64,000 nucleotides of DNA, taken from Paenibacillus wynnii (lineage in GTDB: Bacteria > Bacillota > Bacilli > Paenibacillales > Paenibacillaceae). The translations under genes and the position numbers were made by a program. The notes under the pieces were generated by a model. It searched no databases and was not told the DNA's origin. It saw only the letters and a program-made list of their open reading frames with translations. Shown piece after piece: positions 27,646-36,172 of this stretch. How positions within the stretch are numbered: the stretch's first letter is position 1; the number at the start of each line of letters is the position of its first letter. Where the stretch lies: contig NZ_JQCR01000002.1 of the NCBI RefSeq assembly GCF_000757885.1, positions 2,232,001 to 2,296,000 of the forward strand, in the 5' to 3' direction.

Positions 27646-28630
27646 AGGGCTGGGTATAGCTGCTCTTTTCTAAATTTGTTATGAAGTCTTCGTGTAGGGA
27701 CTGACCCGGAATCCGACTTAGGGCATATAGCACCGATCCGGTGACAGGAGAGAATTTGGACTGGACCACTGTATAATGTCTACGATTGCTCAAGGCTAAT
27801 AAGGCTGTGAGATTCTTTTTAAAATAAGGGCTATTAATAACACTTCCAGTAAAGGCAACTGGAATAGGATCTCCGCTAAATGAAGGCGCCAGTAGTTCTA
27901 TACCTATTTTGATCTGATGGATGGCACGGTCGGATACCCTTCCGGCAATACCGCTACCCTTAGAAGCTGCCTCTGTAATTATCGGTGTGAATTGTGCAAA
28001 TGTTCGGTCGCGTGATCTTCGGTCTTCCGTAAAGCCTTGGCGTGCCAAGCTGTGAAGTTCTTGAAGAGTATGTACTTTCCAATGTTCTAACATCGAATGG
28101 ATGAGTGCTGAATCGCTCTCGACCCCGTTGCCAGCCAATACCTCGTATACGGTGTCATAGGCAATGAGTCTTGCTGCGCTTGGCGCGTAATGATGGAAGT
28201 TGAAGTTCCGTATGTATTGTCCGTCTTCTGTTAAAGCCGTTACGATAGAGCCGGTGCCTGACAAGGCAACAATCCCTGGTTTCGTTAGGAGAGCGCCGTA
28301 ATGCGCGGCGACAGCGTCGTTGAAATGCGACCTCGGACAGGTGAGGCCTTCAACAGCGGTTAGTTCCTGCACCCACTCCAGGTCCTCTTCTGTGTCATAT
28401 CCTGCTATTCCGGCAGCCAACCCGCGAACCTGTTGGAATTCTTTACCCGCAGCTGCTAGAGCTTCTATTATCGCTTGATTCACATTTTGCTTAGCCTGCA
28501 GGTCTCTATATACAGAGGCAGAACCTGTTTCCATGTAAGATAGTACGTTTCCCATCAGGTCACTAACCATAATTCGGGTATGGGTTCCTCCCCCGTCAAT
28601 TCCTATCACAACATCCTGTGTCTCCAGCAT
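27644..28630 (-). CDS. BadF/BadG/BcrA/BcrD-type ATPase, probable sugar kinase
   Basis: A 328-residue ASKHA-fold protein with phosphate-1 motif VIGIDGGGTHTRIMV near the N-terminus and the second motif in GIVALSGTGSIVTAL. N-acetylglucosamine and N-acetylmuramate kinases of this family are the nearest guess, so a role in cell-wall sugar salvage is possible. The usual G-x-E-G-S-G-xx stretch after the phosphate-2 motif is not seen; in its place is NFNFHHYAPSAARLIAYD, so the substrate site is unusual. AGGGGG stands nine bases before the ATG. It is a single-gene unit. Confidence 0.7.
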   Translation of the reverse strand: MLETQDVVIGIDGGGTHTRIMVSDLMGNVLSYMETGSASVYRDLQAKQNVNQAIIEALAAAGKEFQQVRGLAAGIAGYDTEEDLEWVQELTAVEGLTCPRSHFNDAVAAHYGALLTKPGIVALSGTGSIVTALTEDGQYIRNFNFHHYAPSAARLIAYDTVYEVLAGNGVESDSALIHSMLEHWKVHTLQELHSLARQGFTEDRRSRDRTFAQFTPIITEAASKGSGIAGRVSDRAIHQIKIGIELLAPSFSGDPIPVAFTGSVINSPYFKKNLTALLALSNRRHYTVVQSKFSPVTGSVLYALSRIPGQSLHEDFITNLEKSSYTQP

Positions 28631-28704
28631 AAATAGAAGCCCCCTAAGCCCTCAGCTAATCTTTGCTTCCATTATACGATAGCTGAGGGGCCAGGCGGCG
28701 ACAT

Positions 28705-29286
28705 TTATGCTCTTTTAACCCCCAACGCTTCGATTTTCTTCAGCCACTTCTCTCGAACGTCTTTAGGTGAGGTTTTCACCATCCCTATCTCAGTAATCCA
28801 CACGGGCTTTACTCCGCAAAATTGTAGGATTGCTCGCTTCATAATGAGATGTCCAGCCCGTTTAAGCACCAATCGGTAGTACCATGGTGGAGAATCCATC
28901 GTCACAATAAGGCGTGCGGTTTTGCCCTTCAATAGTTTTTCGATCGAGTAGGAATTAGGTTTCGTATTAAATGAATACCCGGGAAGAAATACCCGGTCAA
29001 TGAAGCCCTTTAATATGGCAGGCATGGTTCCCCACCAATTCGGATAGACGAATACAAGATGATCCGCCCAGCGAATAGTCTCTTGTGCTGTTATTAAATC
29101 TTTTTCCAGTTCGGTTCGTTGCTGATACCCATGTTTAAGATTAGGTTCAAAGCTGATGTCGCCAAGATCGATTACACGAACGTCCGCGCCCGTGCCCACA
29201 GCACCTTTGGCGTAGGCTACGGCTAAGGCGTTGCAATAACTTTTGCGATTGGGATGTCCTATAATAACCGCTATATTGTTCTTCAA
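28705..29286 (-). CDS. NAD(P)H-dependent flavin oxidoreductase, flavodoxin-like fold
   Basis: A 193-residue quinone-reductase type (NQO1/KefF/YwrO) flavoprotein. The FMN loop is IGHPNRKSYCNALAVAY near the N-terminus, and the second conserved stretch is VFVYPNWWGTMPAILKGFIDRVF followed by PGYSF. It probably moves two electrons from NAD(P)H to quinones or electrophiles. The start is TTG at 29286, seven bases after GGAGG; the longer frame to 29391 has no ribosome site and would cross the promoter region shared with the divergent AraC gene. That regulator may control it. Confidence 0.85.
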   Translation of the reverse strand: MKNNIAVIIGHPNRKSYCNALAVAYAKGAVGTGADVRVIDLGDISFEPNLKHGYQQRTELEKDLITAQETIRWADHLVFVYPNWWGTMPAILKGFIDRVFLPGYSFNTKPNSYSIEKLLKGKTARLIVTMDSPPWYYRLVLKRAGHLIMKRAILQFCGVKPVWITEIGMVKTSPKDVREKWLKKIEALGVKRA

Positions 29287-29411
29287 TTGTATTCCTCCTT
29301 CACCGTGATAAGATGGATATACTGCAATCATAAGTCTGGAGCTCGGCGCAACAAATGATGAAAAGCGCAAAAATCTTGTTCTTTTGTGCAAATAAAGGAG
29401 GAGAGTCCCGA

Positions 29412-30431
29412 TTGAATAGTCATGGCGTGTCTGTGTCTTTTCTATTTCCTGTCATGAAAACGCTGGTGCACAGAGGTTATGATTGGAATGCTTTCTGCGA
29501 ATATGCTGCCATAGACACCAGCTTACTGCTAAACACAGAGGCGCGTATTCCAGCCGAGGATTTTGAACGTATAGTTAAGGCAGCCGCTTTATATACAGAG
29601 GATGAGTGGTTTGGTTTGCATCAGGGACAGGGTATGAGTATTTCTGATTTAGGAGTTCTCGGTTATGTCATGCTGCATTCGAAGACATTGGGTCAGGCAT
29701 TGGCGGCCTATCAACAATACAATTTTATTATTTGCAGCGGATTTAATGCAGATCTAGAGGTGGAGGGGGAGGATATCCTTATCTCTATGGTCCTCCATAA
29801 TTCATCTAAAGCCCCCAGCCGTCACTGTATAGAGGATATGACCGTTTCTTTCTATCGAATGATGCTCGGCTTAAGCTGTAGAGCCATTCCTGTGAAGGAC
29901 GTTCATTTCATGCATAGTCCACCTTCCCGTACAGATGAATATATAGCTGCGTTTGGATGGGTACCGCAGTTTAATCAGAAGTCCAATACTCTGCGCCTTG
30001 GCAAAGAAATTCTGGATTATCCTGTGTTAAGTGCGGACCCGCGCCTGCTGGGAATCTTTGAAGCTATCGCCGAGGAGGTTCGCACTAAGCTTACTCAGGG
30101 CACCGTACTTACGGAGGAATTGAACCGATGGATTATTGAGTGTATGCCGACTCACTTTCCTACTCTGCAGGAGGCAGCCAGGTATATGCGAATGAGTGTA
30201 AGGACACTGCAAGCCAAGCTTAAGAAGGAGAATACCGCCTATAACCGTATGGCCAATGAGGTTCGCAAAGAACTTGCGCTCCGTTATCTGGATAAGCCGG
30301 AATACACGATCGCTGAAATAGCGTATCTGCTCCATTTTTCTGAGCCAAGTGCCTTGCAGTCCGCTTTTAGAAAGTGGATGGGGGTTACGCCGGGAGAATA
30401 TAGACAACGTGCAGCAGTCGCGTCTAGATAG
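29412..30431 (+). CDS. AraC-family regulator with Arabinose_bd-type N-terminal domain
   Basis: A 339-residue regulator. The N-terminal domain (GVSVSFLFPVMKTLVHRGYDW ... LGVLGYVMLHSKTLGQALAAYQQY) is the type found in OruR/ArgR-like AraC proteins. The C-terminal double helix-turn-helix reads LQEAARYMRMSVRTLQAKLKKEN and IAEIAYLLHFSEPSALQSAFRKWMGVTPGEYR. The start is TTG at 29412 behind AAAGGAGGAGA. It is divergent from the flavin oxidoreductase gene, and the 125-base gap holds three GCGCAA or GTGCAAA-like words (near 29345, 29366 and 29386) that could be binding half-sites. Confidence 0.85.
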   Translation: MNSHGVSVSFLFPVMKTLVHRGYDWNAFCEYAAIDTSLLLNTEARIPAEDFERIVKAAALYTEDEWFGLHQGQGMSISDLGVLGYVMLHSKTLGQALAAYQQYNFIICSGFNADLEVEGEDILISMVLHNSSKAPSRHCIEDMTVSFYRMMLGLSCRAIPVKDVHFMHSPPSRTDEYIAAFGWVPQFNQKSNTLRLGKEILDYPVLSADPRLLGIFEAIAEEVRTKLTQGTVLTEELNRWIIECMPTHFPTLQEAARYMRMSVRTLQAKLKKENTAYNRMANEVRKELALRYLDKPEYTIAEIAYLLHFSEPSALQSAFRKWMGVTPGEYRQRAAVASR

Positions 30432-30468
30432 ATTCAATCTATATATAAGAACAAAATGAGGTGAGCAA

Positions 30469-30933
30469 ATGTTATTGGTAAGCTCCTGCCTGGCAGGACT
30501 TGAGGTTCGATACAACGGCACGCATAGTTTAAACCATAGAATTCATGAGTTGGTTCGGGAAGGCAAAGCCATGATGGTATGTCCCGAGTTGTTAGGAGGG
30601 TTATCCACGCCGAGGGAGCCTGCTGAAATTGTGGGTGGTGATGGAGAAGATGTGCTGAATGGAACCGCCAGAGTTAGAATAGAGTCGGGCAGGGACGTGA
30701 CAGATGCCTTTATAAAGGGAGCCTACGAGACCCTTAGGATAGCCAAGGAAGTGGGCGCCTCAATAGTTGTTCTGAAGCAAAACAGTCCCTCCTGCGGAAG
30801 CACCCACATCTATAATGGTGAATTCTCGAACACAAAAATACCCGGATATGGCGTTACCGCAGCTTTGTTAATCAGAAACGGTATTAAGGTTATATCTGAG
30901 AACAACCTGTCGGAAGTGCTTGAAACCCTTTGA
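30469..30933 (+). CDS. DUF523 protein, TudS-like iron-sulfur desulfidase family
   Basis: A 154-residue DUF523 protein. The three conserved cysteines are Cys7 (VSSCLAG), Cys38 (MVCPEL) and Cys109 (SPSCGS). In the studied member TudS such cysteines hold a [4Fe-4S] cluster that removes sulfur from thiouracil; the same chemistry here is inferred. GAGGTGAGC precedes the ATG by two bases beyond ideal spacing. It follows the AraC gene by 37 bases and may share its transcript. Confidence 0.85.
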   Translation: MLLVSSCLAGLEVRYNGTHSLNHRIHELVREGKAMMVCPELLGGLSTPREPAEIVGGDGEDVLNGTARVRIESGRDVTDAFIKGAYETLRIAKEVGASIVVLKQNSPSCGSTHIYNGEFSNTKIPGYGVTAALLIRNGIKVISENNLSEVLETL

Positions 30934-31003
30934 TGAATGAAATCAGTTGAATTGTCCACAATAAGCAGGATGTTCAATTGATGCTCAAAGGAGAATATAG
31001 TTC

Positions 31004-31669
31004 ATGAGAAGCCGTTTTTTGAAGTTAACCCTGTTAGGCATGTTTATCGTTTCGATGATCAGCCCGGCAGCGGGAGCAACAGCCAGAGCATTAGAGGATA
31101 AAGAGGTTCATGCACACAGCCAATGTTTGAGCCCGTCAATGGTGCAGCTAAACAGCAACCTTAGGAAGCTTTGGATCGACCATGTGATATGGACCCGGAG
31201 CTACATTGTCAGTGCACTTGCGGGTTTGGACGATCAGGAACAGGTACTTGCAAGGCTTCTGCAGAATCAGCAGGATCTTGGGAATGCGATAAAGCCTTAT
31301 TACGGGGAAGAAGCTGGCAATAAGTTGGCTGGTCTCCTGAAAGAGCATATTCTTATTGCGGGAAAAATAGTAGCAGCTGCAAAAAGTGGAAATCAGGCGG
31401 ATGTAGCAAAGTACAACAAAGATTGGTATAGAAATGCCGATGATATCGCTCAGTTTCTCAGCAGCGCTAACACGAATTGGACGAATAAAGACTTGAAGGA
31501 TCTACTGTATCAGCATTTACAGTTGTTAACTGAGAATGTGGTGGCAAGGCTCGGCAAGAATTGGGATGCAGATATCAAAGCGTTTGATAAAGGGGAGAAC
31601 CATATTATCAAGCTAGCCGACGTTCTCTCGGCAGGAATTATCAAGCAATTTCCCGATCAATTTAAATAA
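31004..31669 (+). CDS. Secreted helical-bundle protein of unknown function
   Basis: A 221-residue protein with a signal peptide (residues 1-29, cleavage near AGATARA). The mature part is almost all helix in two similar halves, each with a conserved pattern: LRKLWIDHVIWTRSYIVSAL in the first, LLKEHILIAGKIVAAAKSG in the middle and LKDLLYQHLQLLTENVVARL in the second. His and Asp/Glu recur in the helix cores. It resembles secreted proteins of Bacillales that databases call hypothetical or, doubtfully, glycosyltransferase. No function is assigned. AAAGGAG lies ten bases before the ATG. Confidence 0.7.
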   Translation: MRSRFLKLTLLGMFIVSMISPAAGATARALEDKEVHAHSQCLSPSMVQLNSNLRKLWIDHVIWTRSYIVSALAGLDDQEQVLARLLQNQQDLGNAIKPYYGEEAGNKLAGLLKEHILIAGKIVAAAKSGNQADVAKYNKDWYRNADDIAQFLSSANTNWTNKDLKDLLYQHLQLLTENVVARLGKNWDADIKAFDKGENHIIKLADVLSAGIIKQFPDQFK

Positions 31670-31740
31670 GTGAAATAGGAGTAAGATCAAGGCAGCTGTC
31701 CGAAGACAGCTTGCTTCATATTAAAAACCACCAAAAGTGA

Positions 31741-31788
31741 GCAAAGCAGCGCTACTCCGGTTATTGGAGAAGCGCTGCTTTGCGTTTT
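31741..31788 (+). repeat. Hairpin repeat with CTCCGGTTATTGGAG core, copy 1 (terminator-like)
   Basis: GCAAAGCAGCGCTACTCC (31741-31758), loop GGTTATT, GGAGAAGCGCTGCTTTGC (31766-31783), then TTTTT. It can act as terminator of the upstream gene. The core and the flank GCTTACATTAGCAGA (31801-31815) recur at 37.7 kb. A smaller hairpin, AGCTGTC-CGAA-GACAGCT, precedes it at 31694-31711. Confidence 0.75.
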
Positions 31789-31890
31789 TGTTCATTGAAG
31801 GCTTACATTAGCAGACCATTTGCAAGTGAAAGCCAACGGTTAAGTATACGGCGGCAAATCGTCTACCTACATGGGTTTCAATAGGTATAG

Positions 31891-32022
31891 TTGCACAACG
31901 TACACTTATATTTCTCACTTAGCACACTTAAGGGTGGTTAATTGCACTTTCTACACTTATTTTTGAGTATTCCGGGGTTTAACCGACATATTCTTGTTTT
32001 TAGTTGCACAAAGTACATCTAT
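31891..32022 (+). repeat. Three spaced copies of a TTGCAC-N3-TACAYTTAT motif
   Basis: TTGCACAACGTACACTTAT (31891), TTGCACTTTCTACACTTAT (31942) and TTGCACAAAGTACATCTAT (32004) stand 51 and 62 bases apart. An inverted relative, ATAAGTGTA, is at 32052 next to the IS insertion, and its partner TACATCTATT lies past the IS. The remaining bases of the 480-base gap 31670-32152 hold no gene. Confidence 0.65.
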
Positions 32023-32066
32023 CGATACATCACAGCGCCAAAAGCTAGAAATAAGTGTATAAAATC

Positions 32067-33627
32067 AGACTGTTGAGAAAGTCCGAATTTCAACACGACA
32101 CCGCGTTAATTTGGTATAATATAGATAACTTTGCTAGAAAGCGCGGTGTCTTATGTTAAACGAAAAAGATCAAGGGGATAGCGGAAAATATCAAATGGAG
32201 ATGGTTTGTTTAGACCAGTTGGTTCCCTCCGATCACCTCCTTCGTTTGGTCGAAAAACATGTGGATTTTTCGTTCATTACCGAAAAGGTACGCCCTTATT
32301 ATAGTGCAACCCAAGGAAGACCTTCGATTCCACCCATCCGTTTATTCAAAATGATGCTGATTGGCTACCTGTTTAACATTCGTTCCGAACGCATCCTTGA
32401 GCAGGACATTAACGTTAACCTTGCCTACCGGTGGTTTTTAGGCCTGGGCCTTAGTGAACCAGTTCCGGACCATTCCACGATTAGTTATAACCGGAATGGA
32501 CGATTTCAGGGAACCGATGTCTTCCAGGAAATCTTCGACGAAGTGGTGCGGCTTGCCATTTCCCACCGCATGATTGCGGGGCGGCTCTTAATTACAGATT
32601 CGACGCACATCGAGGCGAATGCCAATAAAAATCGTTATACGCAGCAAATGACGAGTGAGTCCCCGCACGCCTATCTGCAAGAGTTGGAGACCGCAGTCCA
32701 TGAAAGCCGCCGTGCTCACGGGAAAAAGCCATTAGCTCCTCCACGCGGGAAACGGGAGGAGGAGCCCAAAAAACTGAAAGTGAGCCTGACTGATCCAGAG
32801 AGCGGCTACATGAATCGTAAGAACAAACCGGAAGGATTCTTTTACTTAGACCACCGGACGGTTGACCACAAATACAATATGATTACCGATGTGTATGTGA
32901 CGCCAGGCAATGTCAATGATTCAACCGTGTATATGGAGCGCTTAACCCGGCAACTGGAGACCTTTGGTTTTCGAGACACCCTCGAAGCCATAGCCTTGGA
33001 TTCCGGATACATGGTGCCCCATATTTGCAAACAAACGACGCCATGGATGACTGTAATTGCCGAGCGGAAACCACCCAGCAAACCCGGCTTTCTCACGAAA
33101 GAAGACTTTACCTATGATGCGAAAAAGGATGTATACGTATGTCCATTAGGACAACCACTCACGTACCGAACGACGAACCGACAAGGCTACAACGAGTATA
33201 TATCATCCAAGGGGCACTGCGCGGCTTGCCCGAAAGTCACTCAATGTACTGAAAACTCCAAGCACCAGCGTACGATTCAGCGGCATGTATGGGAAGACTT
33301 CAAAGAGAAAGTACACCAAAACCGGAAAAGTCCCGAAGGCGAGAAAATCTACAAATACCGCGCTCAAACCATTGAGCGTAGCTTTGCTGATGCCAAAAAT
33401 CTCCACGGGTACCGTCGATGCCGAATGCGGGGCAAAGCCAAGATGCAGGAACAGGCATTGATGACGGCCATTGCACAGAATCTGAAGAAAATGGCCCGTC
33501 ACTTAGCAAAGATGGAGGCCTATGCTTTTCATTTGTGTATGAAAAAGAGTAACCTTCACTACTTTAACCGTCATTTGGGTTTCCGCATGATATTTGCAGC
33601 TTGAAAGTTTGCTTTCTCAACAGTCTG
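32067..33627 (+). mobile_element. IS1182-type insertion sequence, complete
   Basis: The 1561-bp element is bounded by the perfect 16-bp inverted repeat CAGACTGTTGAGAAAG (32067-32082 and, inverted, 33612-33627) and by a 7-bp direct duplication ATAAAAT (32060-32066 and 33628-33634). It holds one full transposase gene. The duplication is the exact centre of the imperfect palindrome AATAAGTGT-ATAAAAT-ACATCTATT of the uninterrupted site. Confidence 0.9.
32153..33604 (+). CDS. IS1182-family transposase
   Basis: A 483-residue DDE transposase. N-terminal helix-turn-helix region (DQLVPSDHLLRLVEKHVDFSFI), then GRPSIPPIRLFKMMLIGYLF, PDHSTIS, the first catalytic Asp in LLITDSTHIEANANK, the second in IALDSGY, and the Glu in AQTIERSFADAKNLHGYRRCR. 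A cysteine group (CAACPKVTQC) lies before the last motif, as is usual. The frame is complete and the ends are intact, so it may be mobile. It is unlike the second IS1182-type transposase at 54.3-55.8 kb in sequence, though the length is the same. Confidence 0.92.
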   Translation: MLNEKDQGDSGKYQMEMVCLDQLVPSDHLLRLVEKHVDFSFITEKVRPYYSATQGRPSIPPIRLFKMMLIGYLFNIRSERILEQDINVNLAYRWFLGLGLSEPVPDHSTISYNRNGRFQGTDVFQEIFDEVVRLAISHRMIAGRLLITDSTHIEANANKNRYTQQMTSESPHAYLQELETAVHESRRAHGKKPLAPPRGKREEEPKKLKVSLTDPESGYMNRKNKPEGFFYLDHRTVDHKYNMITDVYVTPGNVNDSTVYMERLTRQLETFGFRDTLEAIALDSGYMVPHICKQTTPWMTVIAERKPPSKPGFLTKEDFTYDAKKDVYVCPLGQPLTYRTTNRQGYNEYISSKGHCAACPKVTQCTENSKHQRTIQRHVWEDFKEKVHQNRKSPEGEKIYKYRAQTIERSFADAKNLHGYRRCRMRGKAKMQEQALMTAIAQNLKKMARHLAKMEAYAFHLCMKKSNLHYFNRHLGFRMIFAA

Positions 33628-33634
33628 ATAAAAT

Positions 33635-34067
33635 ACATCTATTACACTGACTACCTCCGAATTTTCGGTAGGTAAGAAGTTTGTGTAAGCGAGAAGAAAG
33701 TAGTTTTTTGGATGTTGTTTGTAAGTGTGGTTGTAGATTGGGATGTTTCTTCCTGCCCTTCCTGCACCGGGTATCGCACTTCAAACATCTCGTTTAGTTG
33801 AAGGAATGAATGGTAAGTGTAATTTGAAAACCATAGGAGCGATAGTCTATATAGGTTACATTTACCGTGAGGTATAATGTCTACCACCTCTCTCAAGAAA
33901 ACTCATCCTTAAGGCATGGATAAATCCACTGCCGGAGGTGAAATAGGCCCTCGGATACATTTACCAAAGTTAGATATAAAGGCTCACTTACATAGGTCGT
34001 AATTAAACTATAATAGATTCGTGAGTGCTCGACATATTTTGACATTTATAATGAGGTGATAGTATAG
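33635..34067. other. Non-coding stretch after the IS element
   Basis: About 430 bases without a supported gene. A minus-strand frame at 33651-33896 has no ribosome site and low-complexity text. CTACCTCCGAA-TTTTCGGTAGG (33648-33670) is a short hairpin. Near the end TATAAT (34009-34014) is a probable -10 for the coiled-coil gene, with only a weak -35. Confidence 0.5.
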
Positions 34068-34787
34068 ATGATCTCTCCCTTTTTCAAAAAGAAAGATTCC
34101 ATGGAGAAAGACTCAAAATCGGGTATGGGCCAAAAGTTACAACCTGTTGTAGAGCCTGAGGAGGAACAAGACGAATTGGATACAGTCGAGGCTTTATCCG
34201 GTCTGATCTCTACAGGTAAAGCACAATTGGATAAGAAGTCATTGGATTTGATCTTCGCGGTTGAGCAAATTATACAGTCTAGACAGCATGCCGAGACCAA
34301 CAGTCATGAACTTCAGGATCGGTTAACGCATTCAACTGGACATGTAGAACGGTTAAACCGGGATATGAAGAACCTGAACAAGGTTATTGAAGAGAAAGAA
34401 AAGAACATCCTAGAGCTTGAGCATAAGTTGATTGAGAAGAATCTGAAGGTAGATCAGGTAATAGAGGACTATCGTGAACTTCAGACTACTATGGCTGCTG
34501 AGATTGACGAGTTAAAGAGCAGCATTGATCTGGAACAGCAAAAGTATGTGAGTGTGGTTCAGAAGCATAATGAAGCCCATTCCGATAAGCTCAAAAAAAT
34601 AAATGATCTGGAAGAGAAACTGGGACGTGTGGAAGTTGAGAACTCGCATCTCAAGCAGAAGTATGACACGATACGTCAAGAAAAAGCTTACCTATCCAGC
34701 ATGATTAGTGACTTTACCAATCGTATGACGTTACCCTTTGGCAATAATACCTTGACAGAGCGTAAAGACGGAAACGGAGATACATAA
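34068..34787 (+). CDS. Coiled-coil protein of unknown function
   Basis: A 239-residue soluble protein. The first 45 residues are charged and acidic (EPEEEQDELDTVEALSGL); from about 75 to 215 it is one long coiled coil (HVERLNRDMKNLNKVIEEKEKNILELEHKLIEKNLK and onward). It has no membrane helix, signal peptide or known domain. GAGGTGATA lies before the ATG. The deacetylase gene starts six bases after its stop, so both are one transcript and the protein may scaffold or position the membrane-bound deacetylase. That is inference. Confidence 0.75.
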   Translation: MISPFFKKKDSMEKDSKSGMGQKLQPVVEPEEEQDELDTVEALSGLISTGKAQLDKKSLDLIFAVEQIIQSRQHAETNSHELQDRLTHSTGHVERLNRDMKNLNKVIEEKEKNILELEHKLIEKNLKVDQVIEDYRELQTTMAAEIDELKSSIDLEQQKYVSVVQKHNEAHSDKLKKINDLEEKLGRVEVENSHLKQKYDTIRQEKAYLSSMISDFTNRMTLPFGNNTLTERKDGNGDT

Positions 34788-34793
34788 GAATTC

Positions 34794-36053
34794 ATGCCAG
34801 CAAATGAAACCAATACCCTGCTAATGATTGAGTTACTGTCACTTGAGCACATACTGACAGGTTATCAGATAGAGGTAGGTCTAACCCGGAATGACGGTTA
34901 TGCAAAATGCGTTCTTACTATTGATGAATATACATATACTCAGCTGAATTTACTCGGTCCCTTTAACCTTGGCAGGGTGCGGTTATCACTCTATCCCAAG
35001 TGGGACCCTTATCGAAATATACATTATAGTACACTTATAAAAATGAATAGAACCTTTAGTGAGACGTTGTATTTTGCATGCTCTGAATATTATGTATCGC
35101 AACTTCTTCAGTTAAAACAGCCAGAGAATCCCCACAACGAAGATGTGATGGTTAATCAACCGGAACTTCCCACTACTAAACCTGCACAGCCTATATACGG
35201 AAAAAGTAGACAACGATTTGGACGCATAGCCTTAAGGTGCATAATGTTCAGCGTTTTGCTGTTATTACTAAGCCTGCGATGGGATGACAGCTTATTAACG
35301 AATCGAGTAGAAGCGCTCGAGGAACCGGTGAATGTTACCCTGAAGGGCGACTCAGTTAAGCTTGCACAGCCTCTTGTTCGTACTGCATCTATCCAGGCTG
35401 AGCCCACCGATTCTCTTTCCGAGGATATTGTAGATCCTCCAAATGAAACGTCTCGGATACCCAGTAATGAGTTTGATCTGGATGCAGATACCTTTGAATA
35501 TGGATTGCCAAAAGGCTATGTGGCCTTAACCTTTGATGACGGTCCTTCCCGTTACACCAAGCAAATCGTAGATATTCTGGTTGAGCACAACGTTTCAGCG
35601 AACTTTTTTTTTATAGGAAGGAATGTTCTTCATCGTCCGGATGAGGTGAAATACGCCCATGAACATGATATGCCGATTGGCAATCATTCTTGGGATCACA
35701 GCGAGATGACCGGGAATACGGATCAGGAGAATGAGGCCAATCTTCTGAAGGTAAATCAGGCTCTGGTCGATATCATTCAATCACCTATTACAATGTTCCG
35801 GCCGCCTTACGGTTCTATTGATCATAACTTAGCCGATAAGGTGATGGACCAACAGATGAAGGTGCTGCTATGGAACCGCGACCCTGAGGATTGGAGAGCC
35901 AAGAATCCAGAGGAAATCTTGAATTATTTCCACAAAGCGGATTCAACCGGCGGAATTTTTCTCCTGCACGAACGAAAATTTACTGTAGAGGCCTTGCCTG
36001 AAATCATTGAGTACCTTCAAAGTGAAAACTTGAAATTCGCCATATTTAAATAA
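34794..36053 (+). CDS. Membrane-anchored polysaccharide deacetylase (NodB fold)
   Basis: A 419-residue protein with an unrecognised cytoplasmic domain (1-140), one membrane helix (about 145-161) and an outside NodB deacetylase domain (about 240-419). The metal site is complete: Asp248/Asp249 in ALTFDDGPS, His298 and His302 in NHSWDHSEM; then FRPPYGS, LWNRDPEDW and IFLLHE. It should remove acetyl groups from peptidoglycan or another wall sugar. The N-terminal domain is unusual, because most such enzymes have only a short tail inside the cell. It is co-transcribed with the coiled-coil gene and ends at a terminator. Confidence 0.85.
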   Translation: MPANETNTLLMIELLSLEHILTGYQIEVGLTRNDGYAKCVLTIDEYTYTQLNLLGPFNLGRVRLSLYPKWDPYRNIHYSTLIKMNRTFSETLYFACSEYYVSQLLQLKQPENPHNEDVMVNQPELPTTKPAQPIYGKSRQRFGRIALRCIMFSVLLLLLSLRWDDSLLTNRVEALEEPVNVTLKGDSVKLAQPLVRTASIQAEPTDSLSEDIVDPPNETSRIPSNEFDLDADTFEYGLPKGYVALTFDDGPSRYTKQIVDILVEHNVSANFFFIGRNVLHRPDEVKYAHEHDMPIGNHSWDHSEMTGNTDQENEANLLKVNQALVDIIQSPITMFRPPYGSIDHNLADKVMDQQMKVLLWNRDPEDWRAKNPEEILNYFHKADSTGGIFLLHERKFTVEALPEIIEYLQSENLKFAIFK

Positions 36054-36060
36054 TTCTCCA

Positions 36061-36087
36061 AGCGTATCCGTTCATAGGGTGCGCTTT
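36061..36087 (+). terminator. Rho-independent terminator
   Basis: AGCGTATCC (36061-36069) with GGGTGCGCT (36077-36085, imperfect) and a run of seven T residues. Confidence 0.7.
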
Positions 36088-36172
36088 TTTTGCAGGTTTT
36101 CTCCTTGTTTTAATAGAAAAAATTTGAGACAATGAAGTTTGGTTTATTATAGCTTTGAAATGAGGATCAATA

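Noticed and set aside
31891..32066. Possible CRISPR array
   Set aside because: Only three degenerate 19-bp units with unequal spacing, one inverted relative, and no cas genes.
33651..33896. Minus-strand frame of 81 residues after the first IS1182-type element
   Set aside because: Ser/Thr-rich text without family likeness and no Shine-Dalgarno sequence; taken as non-coding.
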